A stretch of DNA of 64,000 bases, taken from the NCBI RefSeq assembly GCF_002564105.1, contig NZ_PDBX01000001.1, positions 2,294,001 to 2,358,000 on the forward strand, read 5' to 3'. Numbering within the stretch: the stretch's first letter is position 1; the number at the start of each line of letters is the position of its first letter. Below the pieces are notes generated by a model that saw only the letters and a list, made by a program, of their open reading frames with translations, was not told the DNA's origin and did not search any database. Source of the DNA: Collimonas sp. PA-H2. Its GTDB lineage: Bacteria > Pseudomonadota > Gammaproteobacteria > Burkholderiales > Burkholderiaceae_D. Shown here in pieces: positions 28,523 through 37,436 of this stretch. Position numbers and translations under genes: made by a program.

Positions 28523-29179
28523 TCATTCGTCTTCCAATGCAGCGAAATTCCATTGCCTGAATTCCGGGTCATAGAGAGCGACCTGATCAATGTTCAAGTC
28601 GTCCGTATACGCCACTGTTTCCGGAAGGCTGGTGATGGCTTGCGCCAGCTCTTTGTCTAAATGGTGCTGATTCCATTGGCGATTGATGACTTCTAACGTG
28701 TCGGCAAAAGCGAACAGGCCGGCGTCCGCGCGCACCTTGAGATAGGCATCGTAGATTTCTTCGTCGACGGTCAGTTCAAACGGTAGATGGCTGAAATCAG
28801 CGGCGATTGTTTGCTGGTGCGCAATCGGCACCGGAGCGCCTTTGCGCATGATCAGGCGATGATTGGCCGCGGCGTAGCCGGTCAGAAAGAGGAAGTGGAG
28901 TTCGCCATCAACGGCGTAGGCGTCGCGAAAATCGAAATTGTTGGCGTACACATTGTGATAAATCTTGGCTGGCGGCGCGGAGGAATAGGCGCCTTCTATC
29001 ATCGCATCCAGGCGTGAAAAAAAACCGCAAAACGCTTTCTCGGTACCGGAAAGGTATCGGCACAGCGCATTCGCGTAACCCACCGCGCCTGGCTTGGGGG
29101 CATAGGAGGCGGTAATCCAAAAGGGACGGCTGGTATGGATGATGTGGCGGCAGCTACGTTCCGGGTCGGTGTTCAGCAT
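28523..29179 (-). CDS. Unknown 218-residue protein upstream of the PAAR effector
   Basis: 218 residues, soluble, no signal sequence. Ends 10 bp before the PAAR gene on the same strand, so translation is probably coupled. No family recognised; it contains an aromatic-rich stretch (IYHNVYANNFDFRDAY) and an acidic C-terminus. The position, directly upstream of a PAAR effector, is that of type VI adaptor/chaperone genes (DUF4123, DUF1795, DUF2169 families), but it lacks their recognisable signatures. Adaptor role is a hypothesis. Confidence 0.65.
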   Translation of the reverse strand: MLNTDPERSCRHIIHTSRPFWITASYAPKPGAVGYANALCRYLSGTEKAFCGFFSRLDAMIEGAYSSAPPAKIYHNVYANNFDFRDAYAVDGELHFLFLTGYAAANHRLIMRKGAPVPIAHQQTIAADFSHLPFELTVDEEIYDAYLKVRADAGLFAFADTLEVINRQWNQHHLDKELAQAITSLPETVAYTDDLNIDQVALYDPEFRQWNFAALEDE

Positions 29180-29337
29180 GGCGTGTCTTCAATCAAGAAA
29201 CTGCTTCAGACGAATGATGGGTATTGCTTGGCGGTTCGCCGGATGCCTGGCGACGGTGCGGTTTGCTAGCGCCCGTAATATTGTCTTTTGATTAATGTTT
29301 CAATATTAGCACGTAACATTCAGAATAAAAACGGGTT

Positions 29338-30120
29338 CTATTGATTAGTGGCGCCTGAATCGATCACCAGCTCGTTGCCGGTGATAAAGCGTCCTGTTTC
29401 CGATACGAGGTACAGGACACCCGCGGCTACATCGCTGTTTGACCCGATATGTTCGGGCTGATGATTCTGCTCCATGTCCATGAAGGTATGGGGCAGATCA
29501 CCCTCCTCGTGCGTAGTCGCTTCCAGAACTGGCGGACGAGCCAGACCAGGATGGATGCAATTGACGCGGATGTTGCGTGCAGCGTAGCTTCGCGCATTGA
29601 TGTAAGCCATGCGCAAAGCCGCCTTTGCCGCAAAATCCGCCGAAGTCTGCTGACTGCCTGACATGCCGCATAGCGACAACACATTGACGATCGCCCCGCC
29701 ACCAGCGCGCTCCATGGCATCGACTACATGTTTGCTGCATAAAATGCTGCCGTTGACGTTGAGCTGTATGGTGCGCTGCCATTGAGCAATGGATAATCCT
29801 TGACCAGGCAGTAGATCCGCGTTGACCCCGGCGCTGTTGATCAGGATGTCGATACGGCCGAAGTGTGTCTCAACCGTGGCGATCATACGTTTAACCGCCG
29901 TCTCGTCGCTGACATCTAAACTCCAGAACCTGGCTTTCCCGAACTGTGTCTCCAGTAGGCGGGCGATGGTTTGTCCTCCCTGTTCTTGTTCATCGAGAAT
30001 CGCAAGGTTCGCGCCGGCAGCCCTCAATGCGCTGGCGATTTGTAGTGAAATGTCCTGTGCCACGCCTGTAACCACGGCCACCTTGTTTTTGAGTGAGAAG
30101 TAATCCGAGAGTTGATTCAT
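29338..30120 (-). CDS. Short-chain dehydrogenase/reductase
   Basis: 260 residues from ATG 30120 (MNQLSDYFSLKNKVAVVTG), which has AAAGGAAAG upstream; an ATG ten codons earlier is less likely. The Rossmann motif, normally TGxxxGxG, reads TGVAQDISLQ, so the usual glycines are missing (as in enoyl-ACP reductase-like SDRs). NSAG is present (usually NNAG). The catalytic Ser-Tyr-Lys is not clear: after NVLSLCGMSGSQQ the expected YxxxK reads FAAKAAL, with Phe in place of Tyr. Cofactor binding and catalysis are therefore doubtful. Fragments related to it occur at 21990-22106 and 24960-25085. Divergent from the repressor gene. Confidence 0.8.
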   Translation of the reverse strand: MNQLSDYFSLKNKVAVVTGVAQDISLQIASALRAAGANLAILDEQEQGGQTIARLLETQFGKARFWSLDVSDETAVKRMIATVETHFGRIDILINSAGVNADLLPGQGLSIAQWQRTIQLNVNGSILCSKHVVDAMERAGGGAIVNVLSLCGMSGSQQTSADFAAKAALRMAYINARSYAARNIRVNCIHPGLARPPVLEATTHEEGDLPHTFMDMEQNHQPEHIGSNSDVAAGVLYLVSETGRFITGNELVIDSGATNQ

Positions 30121-30236
30121 TGCGCTTTCCTTTAATTTGGTTGCAATCAATGAGGGTGCATTACCGCCCTTGTTCGCGACAGCGGCAATTTATTGCGACG
30201 TGTTTTCGTCATCCCCGAGCAATAAGTATATTTAAC

Positions 30237-30246
30237 TATACGTATA
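30237..30246. promoter_or_regulatory. Palindrome TATACGTATA, possible operator
   Basis: 10-bp perfect palindrome in an AT-rich stretch between the divergent SDR and repressor genes, ~50 bp before the repressor start. A plausible binding site for the helix-turn-helix protein; inferred only. Confidence 0.35.
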
Positions 30247-30287
30247 TGTAAAGTTTAATTTCCATGCAATCGTATAGATTGCTATCC

Positions 30288-30692
30288 ATGGAAAACATTG
30301 GCGACCGGATCAAGATGATCCTTAAAGAATTGGATGGTCCTGAGCGTGGTAAGCAGACCAGGCTGGCAGAACTTGCTGGCTGTACTAAGGCCTTGATCGG
30401 TCAATTGACGAGAAACCCGGGACAAGAACTGGGATACCAATACGCCAAAAACATAGAGAAAAATCTTGGCTATCGGGTTGATTGGATACTAAAGGGGACG
30501 CTGCCAAAATTTGCTAACGAACAGGAATTTTCCAAACAGGAAACGAATGATCTGGACGAATTGATAGAGCTGACGCTCCTGTATAGACAGGCTACTGGAG
30601 CGGCGAGAATCAAACTGATGAAGTTCGCCCGCGCTCTTGATAAGGTACCGACAAACCTTAGAAAACCTATTACGATTGATAAATCGAAATAG
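30288..30692 (+). CDS. Phage-type helix-turn-helix repressor
   Basis: 134 residues from ATG 30288 (MENIGDRIKMILKEL); an ATG at 30264 would add 8 residues. Xre/CI-like helix-turn-helix at residues ~22-45 (RLAELAGCTKALIGQLTRNP), followed by YAKNIEKNLGYRVDWIL, the DNA-binding domain end shared with prophage repressors. The C-terminus is basic. It lacks the self-cleaving peptidase domain of LexA-like repressors. Stands alone, divergent from the SDR. Probably a prophage or element regulator left in the island. Confidence 0.75.
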   Translation: MENIGDRIKMILKELDGPERGKQTRLAELAGCTKALIGQLTRNPGQELGYQYAKNIEKNLGYRVDWILKGTLPKFANEQEFSKQETNDLDELIELTLLYRQATGAARIKLMKFARALDKVPTNLRKPITIDKSK

Positions 30693-30994
30693 CGATCTGA
30701 GGCTAAGCACTGGGCTGAAAATGAACGAATCATTCCTGATGTTCACTAAAAATGACTTGTTCATCATGTGTTGAATACTATAAAAACAATGAATATATTT
30801 GACTTTGACAAGTCAGCGGCGCACATGCTGTGGAGCATCCAGACGCCGCCGGCCAAAATCGACATAGCCGGACAAGTATCCAAAAACCCTATCAAAAAAT
30901 AGGGGAAAAGAATACCTGTTGCTGATCTCGGGGTATCACAGGGTTATATTAAGTCTACCAATTCCCTACTTTAAAATCGGGTTAGAGGTGACTT
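30693..30994. other. Intergenic region upstream of abiEi
   Basis: 302 bp, AT-rich at the left and right ends with a GC-rich patch at 30810-30870. It must contain the abiEi promoter. No gene supported. Confidence 0.4.
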
Positions 30995-31552
30995 ATGAAG
31001 AAAATCGAATTGATCCACAAACTCTCGGAGCTCGATAGGCGCGGGGTGCATGTCCTGGCCCGACGCGACATCGAGAAGCTCTTCCCCGACGAGGGCGAGA
31101 AGGCGATGGAGAAGTCGTTGCAGCGGATGGTCGCCGACGGCCTCCTGCAGCGAGTGGCCAAGGGGCTCTATCTGAACCCGGCCGCGACGAGCAAGAACCG
31201 CTGGATCGCCGAAGAGATCGCCAGGGCGCTGCGCCCTGGATGCCTCTCCTATGTCAGCCTGGAGTCTATCCTGTCCGAGTATGGGGCCATCTCGCAGATT
31301 CCGATCAACCGGATGACGGTGATGACGACGGGGAAGAGCGGCGTGGTCGACACCCCCTACGGGACGATCGAGTTCACGCACACCAAGCGGCGCGCCGCAG
31401 AGATCATCAAGCGCACGATGCAGGCCAAGGGCCGGCCGCTCCGGATCGCCACTAAGCAGGCGGCGATCCGGGATCTCTTGCGCGTGGGCCGCAACGCCAA
31501 CATAATCGATCGCAGCGAGCTCAAGGACGAGCCACAAGGAGAAGAGGCATGA
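30995..31552 (+). CDS. AbiEi-type antitoxin (type IV toxin-antitoxin)
   Basis: 185 residues. N-terminal winged helix-turn-helix (LARRDIEKLFPDEGEKAMEK, LLQRVAKGLYLNP) followed by the AbiEi C-terminal domain (LRPGCLSYVSLESILSEYG). AbiEi represses the operon and neutralises the AbiEii nucleotidyltransferase toxin. High GC in contrast to the flanks. It overlaps the downstream toxin start by 4 nt (ATGA). The partner is broken (see next), so this is an antitoxin left without an intact toxin. Confidence 0.85.
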   Translation: MKKIELIHKLSELDRRGVHVLARRDIEKLFPDEGEKAMEKSLQRMVADGLLQRVAKGLYLNPAATSKNRWIAEEIARALRPGCLSYVSLESILSEYGAISQIPINRMTVMTTGKSGVVDTPYGTIEFTHTKRRAAEIIKRTMQAKGRPLRIATKQAAIRDLLRVGRNANIIDRSELKDEPQGEEA

Positions 31553-31779
31553 GCGAGGACAAGCAGGATTTCAACGAGCTGGTCGATCTGGCCATGGCCA
31601 ACCCGGGGTTGTCGGCGATGCGGCCGGTGGTGGAGAAGGAACTGCTGCACTACGAGATCTTCCAGGCGCTCGACAAGCTGGTTCCAGAGCTGGTGCTCTC
31701 CAAGATCGAGGACTACCTTGTGACGTTGGTCGGAGGTTTATTTATTCAGATGCAGACCACGCTTTTCAAGAGAGGCTAA
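31549..31779 (+). pseudogene. Truncated AbiEii toxin gene
   Basis: The first ~42 residues (MSEDKQDFNELVDLAMANP ... HYEIFQALDK) match the N-terminus of AbiEii-type nucleotidyltransferase toxins, but the expected GGTSLRL and SEDLDF catalytic motifs never appear; the frame instead continues for ~34 unrelated codons and stops. An IS3-family element lies 18 bp downstream. A deletion joined the toxin N-terminus to other DNA, so no active toxin is made. Confidence 0.75.
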
Positions 31780-31868
31780 AACATGTCCTTGCGAGAGGGT
31801 AATCCCCCCACAAAAAAGTATCAGTTAAAAGTAGAATTTTCTTAAATGCGATTTTGAGGAAGTTTTAC

Positions 31869-32135
31869 ATGAAGACATCACGCTTTACCGAAAGTCAGAT
31901 CATCAACATCTTGAAGCAGGCCGAGGCCGGCACGCCAGTGCCGGAGCTTTGCCGTGAGCACGGGATGAGTTCGGCCTCGTTCTACAAGTGGCGTAGCAAA
32001 TACGGCGGCATGGACGCGTCGATGATGACGCGGATGAAGGAGTTGGAAGACGAGAACCGTCGGCTCAAGAAGATGTACGCCGAAGAGAAGCTGAAGGCCG
32101 AGATCATTTCGGAGGCAATGCAAAAAAAGTGGTGA
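31869..32135 (+). CDS. IS3-family transposase OrfA
   Basis: 88 residues from ATG 31869 (TTTGAGGAAG upstream). Helix-turn-helix ([36 protein letters not shown]) and a C-terminal leucine-zipper-like helix ([20 protein letters not shown]). The end contains A7G at 32122-32129, a likely slip site at which -1 frameshifting fuses OrfA to OrfB. Confidence 0.93.
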   Translation: MKTSRFTESQIINILKQAEAGTPVPELCREHGMSSASFYKWRSKYGGMDASMMTRMKELEDENRRLKKMYAEEKLKAEIISEAMQKKW

Positions 32136-32956
32136 AGCCATCTCACCGACGTGAGATGGCACACGCGGCAGTCAAAGCGCATGGCATCAGCGTAAGCAGC
32201 GCATGTGCGACTTTCGCGATCAGCCAGACCTGTTATCGCTACAAGGCAAAGCTATCGGAAGATAACGAGCATGTCGCGGACTGGTTAATCCGGCTGACCG
32301 CGAACCAGCGAAACTGGGGCTTTGGCCTTTGCTTCCTGTATCTGCGCAACGTCAAAGGATTCGGTTGGAACCACAAGCGCGTCTATCGGATATATCGAGA
32401 GCTGGAGTTGAATTTGCGAATCAAACCCAAAAAGCGGCTTACCAGAGCAAAGCCTGAACCGTTGTCAGTGCCTACGTCGATCAACGATGTCTGGTCCATG
32501 GATTTCATGCACGATCAGTTGTCAGACGGGAGTAGCATCCGCCTGTTCAACGTGATTGATGACTTTAATCGGGAAGGCTTAGGCATCGACGTCGATTTCT
32601 CCCTGCCGGCAGTTCGCGTCGTTCGGTCGCTTGACCAAATTATCGAATGGCGGGGAAAGCCGACGACGATTCGCTGTGACAACGGACACGAATACATCAG
32701 TTCGACACTGGCCACGTGGGCAGAAAAGCGCGGCATCCAGATCAGTTTTATTCAACTAGGACAGCCGCAACAAAATGCTTATATCGAGCGTTACAACAGA
32801 ACAGTTCGCTATGATTGGCTCGCCCACTATCTGTTTGAATCAATCAGCGAGGTCCAGGAATTTGCCACAAAATGGCTCTGGACCTACAATCACGAACGCC
32901 CGAACATGGCGCTCGGCGGTATCACCCCGAAGCAGAAATTGGCCCTTGCGGCTTAG
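32129..32956 (+). CDS. IS3-family transposase OrfB (DDE integrase)
   Basis: 275 residues, probably translated by -1 frameshift from orfA rather than from its own GTG. rve/DDE core: [11 protein letters not shown] (first D), [10 protein letters not shown] (second D) and [13 protein letters not shown] (E), then the [18 protein letters not shown] tail shared by IS3-family integrases. All catalytic residues present. Confidence 0.95.
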   Translation: MVKPSHRREMAHAAVKAHGISVSSACATFAISQTCYRYKAKLSEDNEHVADWLIRLTANQRNWGFGLCFLYLRNVKGFGWNHKRVYRIYRELELNLRIKPKKRLTRAKPEPLSVPTSINDVWSMDFMHDQLSDGSSIRLFNVIDDFNREGLGIDVDFSLPAVRVVRSLDQIIEWRGKPTTIRCDNGHEYISSTLATWAEKRGIQISFIQLGQPQQNAYIERYNRTVRYDWLAHYLFESISEVQEFATKWLWTYNHERPNMALGGITPKQKLALAA

Positions 32957-32995
32957 CCTCTACTTTTAGCTTTGCTTAAAAACGGGGGGATTACC

Positions 32996-33372
32996 AGAGA
33001 AATGATGTATTCAATCAATGTCGGCAAATAAGTCGGCAGAATTTATCTTCAATATGGCTGATAAAATTTACAAATACGTTATAAATCAACATGTTGAATG
33101 TAATCTGCATATGGAAAAATAGTCGGCAAATATGTACGATTCTCTCCACCAGTTTAAGCCTCTCTTTCCAAGTTCCTGAGCTTTATCCGGAAACAAGCTT
33201 CCAGCAATGAATCACCAAGCTTGACCACGGAAGAGGTCGCAAAGCTTCCTGGCTTCAGCCGGCTACACATTTCCTTGATGTATATAGCAAAGGCCATTTT
33301 CTATATACATCACTACCAATGTGTATAAAAAAATGACTTTTCTATATATTCGCGATTGCCGTCTTTCGCCTT
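32996..33372. other. Spacer with short direct repeats, tRNA-like 3' end and inverted repeat
   Basis: No gene. GTCGGCAAATA occurs at 33020-33030 and 33122-33132, with a third GTCGGCA at 33032-33038. GATTCTCTCCACCA (33138-33151) resembles the 3' end of a tRNA-Ser. ATGTATATAG (33278-33287) is inverted at 33301-33310. Such a mix can mark an integration site. Confidence 0.35.
33278..33310. repeat. 10-bp inverted repeat ATGTATATAG/CTATATACAT
   Basis: Perfect arms 33278-33287 and 33301-33310 with a 13-bp centre, plus a related TTCTATATATTC at ~33340. Downstream of the araC-like gene end; could be a hairpin or an operator cluster. Confidence 0.5.
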
Positions 33373-34308
33373 CTACAAAGCGGCTATAGATACTGTGACG
33401 CCATTCGCTTCCCGCGCATAACGCGCCGGCGCCAATCCTACATGCCGCGTGAACGCAACGCTGAACGCACTCGCAGAACCATAGCCAACTTGTTCCGCAA
33501 CTTCGGCAACCCCACCCTCTTTCCGCCTCAACAGATTCTTGGCCATCGCCATGCGCCAGGCCAGCAGGTAAGCCATCGGCGCGACGCCCACCGCGCGGCT
33601 GAACCGCTCGAAGAACGCCGAGCGGGACAGCGCCGCCTCTTTCGCCAGCTGTGCAACCGTCCAGGGCCGGGTCATGCTTTCGTGCATCCGCCGTATCGCG
33701 GCCGCGAGGCGTTCGTCGGCAAGTCCGCGCAACAGGCCAGGCGACGCTGCCGTCCCCGCTGCGGAGCGGAGGGCTTCGATGAGCAGCACCTCCAGCAGGT
33801 GCGCCAGGATGACATCACGCCCGGGCCGCAGCGCGCGGGATTCGTCTCCTACCAGTTGCACGATGGTGGCCAGCCTGTTGGACAGCTTATTCTCGCCGTG
33901 GATGTGCAACAGCTGCGGCAGCAGCGACACCAGCAAGGCCGCGTCCGGCGAGCCGAAGACGCAGTAGCCTATAAGCATTTGCACCTCAGGCGGCCCGCTT
34001 TGCACGCCGAGCCTGAACTCGCCATGGGGCAGCGCGACGGGCTCGCTATCGGAGTCTGATGTCATCGGCGCGAAGCTGGACATCGTGAAGCCATACGCCG
34101 AGGGAATCAGGACAAAATCGCCCTCCTGCAGGCTGATCGGCTCCTGTCCGTCGACCGCGAGGCGGCACGAACCGTCGAGGATCACGCAGTAGAACGGTTG
34201 CCCGGCTTCCGAGCGGCGCACACGCCAGGGACCTGCGCCGCTGACGACTTTCGAGAACCGGGCTTGCGGTTGGAGGAGCGTGACAACCTCCGCGAGCGGA
34301 TCGACCAT
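33373..34308 (-). CDS. AraC-family transcriptional regulator with cupin sensor
   Basis: 311 residues. The N-terminal ~190 residues form a cupin-type sensor (AraC_binding/Cupin_6; VILDGSCRLAVDGQEPISLQ, EGDFVLIPSAYGFTMSSFAP). C-terminal AraC DNA-binding domain: WTVAQLAKEAALSRSAFFER (first helix-turn-helix) and GVAEVAEQVGYGSASAFSVA (second). This type usually controls the divergently transcribed oxidoreductase next to it, here the SDR at 34408. The two genes share a 99-bp promoter region. Confidence 0.93.
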   Translation of the reverse strand: MVDPLAEVVTLLQPQARFSKVVSGAGPWRVRRSEAGQPFYCVILDGSCRLAVDGQEPISLQEGDFVLIPSAYGFTMSSFAPMTSDSDSEPVALPHGEFRLGVQSGPPEVQMLIGYCVFGSPDAALLVSLLPQLLHIHGENKLSNRLATIVQLVGDESRALRPGRDVILAHLLEVLLIEALRSAAGTAASPGLLRGLADERLAAAIRRMHESMTRPWTVAQLAKEAALSRSAFFERFSRAVGVAPMAYLLAWRMAMAKNLLRRKEGGVAEVAEQVGYGSASAFSVAFTRHVGLAPARYAREANGVTVSIAAL

Positions 34309-34407
34309 AACTGGACTCCTGCTAATGAAACGTGGACTCTTGATTGTAGTACGTCCGGTTACGGCGGGCTACAGTCCCAATACACCAAACCACCTACAGG
34401 AGTCCCC

Positions 34408-35151
34408 ATGAAAACCGTCCTCATCACCGGATGCTCATCCGGTTTCGGCCTCGAAACCGCCCAATACTTCCTCGCGCGCGATTGGCGGGTCATCGCCACC
34501 ATGCGCACGCCGCGCGAGGACCTGCTGCCGCGCTCCGAGCGTTTGCGCGTAATCGCGCTCGACGTCACCGATGCGGACAGCATCCGCCGGGCCGTGGTGG
34601 ACGCCGGGCCTATCGATGTCCTGGTCAACAACGCAGGAATCGGCATGCTGGGCGCCCTCGAAGGCACCACGATGGAAACTGCCCGCGAAGTCTTCGAGAC
34701 CAACACTCTTGGCACGATGACGGTGATCCAGGCGGTGCTGCCGCAGTTCCGGCAACGCCAGGCCGGCGTCATCGTCAACGTCACGTCGAGCGTGACATTG
34801 AAGCCGTTCCCCCTGCTTTCCGTGTACACCGCGAGCAAGGCGGCGGTCAACGCCTTCACCGAGTCGCTGGCGCTGGAACTCCAGCAATTCAATGTACGGG
34901 TGAACCTGGTGCTGCCGGGACGGGCGCCAGAGACCCGCTTCGGTGAAAACGCCCAGCCCCGGATGCAAAGTGGCATCCCCGAGGCGTATGCCGACTTGGC
35001 AAAGAGCGTGTTCGCGGGATGGGGGCAGTCGTCTGCGGTTACTCGGGCGCAGGATGTGGCAGAAGCAGTGTGGCGTGCGGCGAACGATCCGTCGAGCCCG
35101 GTTCGTATTGCTGCTGGGGCTGATGCTGTGGCGCTGGCTGAGTCACGCTGA
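34408..35151 (+). CDS. Short-chain dehydrogenase/reductase controlled by the adjacent AraC regulator
   Basis: 247 residues from ATG 34408 with ACAGGAGT upstream. Classical SDR: TGCSSGFGLETA (TGxxxGxG variant), LVNNAGIG, catalytic Ser in NVTSSVTLKP, YTASKAAV (Y-x-x-x-K), and PGRAPETRF. NAD(P)-dependent oxidoreductase of unknown substrate. Divergent from the AraC-type regulator, the standard pairing of SDR and cupin-AraC genes. Confidence 0.9.
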   Translation: MKTVLITGCSSGFGLETAQYFLARDWRVIATMRTPREDLLPRSERLRVIALDVTDADSIRRAVVDAGPIDVLVNNAGIGMLGALEGTTMETAREVFETNTLGTMTVIQAVLPQFRQRQAGVIVNVTSSVTLKPFPLLSVYTASKAAVNAFTESLALELQQFNVRVNLVLPGRAPETRFGENAQPRMQSGIPEAYADLAKSVFAGWGQSSAVTRAQDVAEAVWRAANDPSSPVRIAAGADAVALAESR

Positions 35152-35233
35152 ACTCAACGTCCGAGTCTTAATCGGATGGCGAGCTATGACACCGCCGCGA
35201 ATGAATGATTGCTGGCAGCGGCAAGTGTGTTCT

Positions 35234-36195
35234 TCATAGAGCGGTGTTAATAACGCTTTCGATTCCCTCTGCTATTGGCAGCGCTTCCAACGCAAGGTAG
35301 TCAATTGTCTCAATGGACTTCCTCCATTCCAGAAGTTCAGAATCCGTCAGATATTTGCGAAGTGCGGCTCTGAATGCAAGCTTGTTGGCGTTTGGAATGA
35401 AGGGGATGAGTGCAATCGGTTGTTTGAATCGGCCTGTGTAATTACCTGTGAGGCGATAAGACAGCTCCCACTCGACATCCGGCTCCTTGCCCTCCAGGTT
35501 CGAAGGCTGCTCCGGCTTTTCGTCCAGAAGCAGTTGACTACCCATAATCCAAACCATAATCTGGGCGCGCCAATGGGGATCTGAAATTGCAAGAACGGAT
35601 CGCACCCAGCCTTCGATTTCATCGGCCATCAGACATTTGAGGCAAAAAAAGAGCGAAGCAGACAAGTCGCCGCTCGCTGCCCACCACCCCCAACTGCAGC
35701 GTAAATCTGATGGGGGATGGACTAGCACTCGCCCAAGGGAAATTTGGCCGTCATTCCACTTTGATTCGTCCATGATGAATTGGCCGAGCGTGTGCAAGAC
35801 GTCCTCGCGGAACCCGCGATATGGGGCTCGGACACGCCGGCCGGATGCTGAGTGATGAATGCGCTAACCAATAACTCGTGAATTTCCGCCATGTGCGCTT
35901 GCATTGCGATCGGCACAAGACGAGGCAAGAGGTAATTGAACCATGATTGCCATTCCGCCATGGGACCAAAGCTGGCAGTGCCGCTTGCAATCTCGGTCAA
36001 AGGAATCGCCAGCTGAGAGCAATCCATGACGTCAAGTTCCTGCTCCGCCAGATAGGTATACATCTCGCGTTGGTCCCTCATGAACCATGCTTCACCCATT
36101 GGCAATCGTGGTCGGCGTGCATGAGACGCCATGCGCGCAAGCGCCTGGTGATCTGGACCTGCGCCGGGTGTCCAGCGGAAATTTAACGCGACCAT
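35234..36195 (-). pseudogene. Hypothetical protein interrupted by a frameshift
   Basis: Two overlapping frames, 36195-35722 (157 residues) and 35797-35234 (187 residues), look like halves of one ~315-residue protein. Near 35800-35830 the first frame reads SEPHIAGSARTSC, whereas the shifted frame reads APYRGFREDVLHTLGQFIMD and runs straight into the second half. The CCCC run in this stretch is a likely 1-base indel site. Trp-rich, soluble, no recognised family. Either a real mutation or a sequencing error; one-base correction would restore the gene. Confidence 0.6.
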
Positions 36196-36231
36196 ATAGA
36201 TATATTTATTATCTTCAACCGCAAGTGGAAT

Positions 36232-36693
36232 TCAGCGCTTGTTTCTGAACTCGCCCTCAAGTCCCTTGCAATTATCTTGCCGGCATTTGTACCAAGCTAC
36301 ATCACGAAAGGAACACTCACCATCTAAATTGTCTTTTGTAAATTCACAATCTATGAAATCGCATTCGACAAATTTGGACCCTGAGAATGCAGTGCCGCGA
36401 AATTTGCAACCCTTGAACTTGACCTGCACAAGGATCGCCATGTTAAAGATCCCCCAATACCAATCGCAATTTTCAAATGTGCAACCGACAAAAATCGAGT
36501 CAATGCTACCGCCCTCGCTATCTATGTGAGCGAAGTCGCAGTAGCGAAAGGCGCAATCTTCCCAACTGGCGGGTTTTGTTAAACGGGATTCAAATCTTTC
36601 GGCCTCAAACAACATATTGGCGTGACATTCAAGTGTAAAAGTGGATTGAGTGCTGCTTTGCAATGTTGACATCGTATCAGCAGATTGCGCCAT
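36232..36693 (-). CDS. Pentapeptide-repeat-like protein
   Basis: 153 residues. From residue ~45 the sequence follows the pentapeptide-repeat pattern with Phe/Ile/Leu every fifth position and Cys-rich steps: WEDCAFRYCDFAHI, SIFVGCTFENCDW, VQVKFKGCKFRGTAFSGSKF, VECDFIDCEF. These form a right-handed quadrilateral beta helix. Function unknown; not clearly of the gyrase-protecting Qnr type. Its 5' end overlaps the opposite-strand truncated GHKL gene. Confidence 0.75.
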   Translation of the reverse strand: MAQSADTMSTLQSSTQSTFTLECHANMLFEAERFESRLTKPASWEDCAFRYCDFAHIDSEGGSIDSIFVGCTFENCDWYWGIFNMAILVQVKFKGCKFRGTAFSGSKFVECDFIDCEFTKDNLDGECSFRDVAWYKCRQDNCKGLEGEFRNKR

Positions 36694-37436
36694 TGCATGA
36701 TCATCCCCAGCGTCTATTTTTGCGTGCCTCGCCGCGACAGTGCGCGGCTATCCAGCGTAACTATTTGCATGAAACGGTAATTAAGCATCCACAGCGTGCC
36801 GAGGCTGAGCGGCTTTGGAATTTTCCCTATGCCGCGATTGAAGAAGCGCTGGTGAATGCGGTATATCACCGCTCGTATGAAGAACGCGGGCCGATCGAGG
36901 TGCGTATTAGTCATGATGAATTGGTCGTGCTGAGTTTCCCTGGTCCTGACCGTTCCATTCGCCTGGCGGATTTACAGGCAGGACGTGCGGTTAGCCGCCG
37001 TTATCGTAACCGGCGCATTGGCGAGTTTCTGAAGGAATTGGATCTCACGGAAGGACGCGCCACCGGCATTCCTAAAATTCTGAAAGTCATGATGGTGAAC
37101 GGCTCGCCGGCGCCAGTGTTTGAGAGCGATGAGGAACGCACCTCATTTGTGATCCGCCTGCCGATCCATGCCAGATCTCCAGTGGTTTCAGGGGAAGTGA
37201 CCGGGGAAGTTGAGAAGCTACTACTGATACTCAACGGCGAGATGCGTCGTACAGAGCTGCAGTTGGCATTGGGCCTAAAACATGAAGATAACTTCCGCAA
37301 ACTCTATCTGTTGCCGGCGCTTGATGCAAAGATGGTCGAAATGACACTGCCCGGTGTGCCGAGCAGTAGCAAGCAGCGTTATCGCTTGACAGCTTTGGGG
37401 CGGCAAAGGCGCAGCGAAATCCAAAGCCGACGATGA
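36663..37436 (+). pseudogene. 5'-truncated GHKL ATPase-type transcriptional regulator
   Basis: 257 open codons. From ~residue 33 the product matches the C-terminal half of AlbA_2/HATPase_c_4 proteins: RAEAERLWNFPYAAIEEALV, NAVYHRSYEERGPIEVRI (N box), VLSFPGPDRSI, YRNRRIGEFLKELDLTEGR, then a winged helix. The N-terminal AlbA_2 DNA-binding domain is missing, and the first ~30 codons look non-coding, running antisense through the pentapeptide gene start. Probably a non-functional remnant. Confidence 0.7.

Larger units (their letters stand above)
31798..32995 (+). mobile_element. IS3-family insertion sequence (IS407-group-like), complete
   Basis: 1198 bp bounded by imperfect inverted repeats beginning GGTAATCCCCCC (left, 31798) and its inverse GGGGGGATTACC (right end, 32995), which also share AAAAGTAGA further in. 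Flanked by a 4-bp direct repeat AGAG (31794-31797 and 32996-32999), the duplication size typical of the IS407 group. Contains orfA and orfB with a frameshift site. Both frames are intact, so it is probably still active or recently inserted. Confidence 0.9.

Noticed and set aside
33138..33151. tRNA-Ser gene
   Set aside because: Only the 3' end resembles a tRNA; no D, anticodon or acceptor 5' strand is present.
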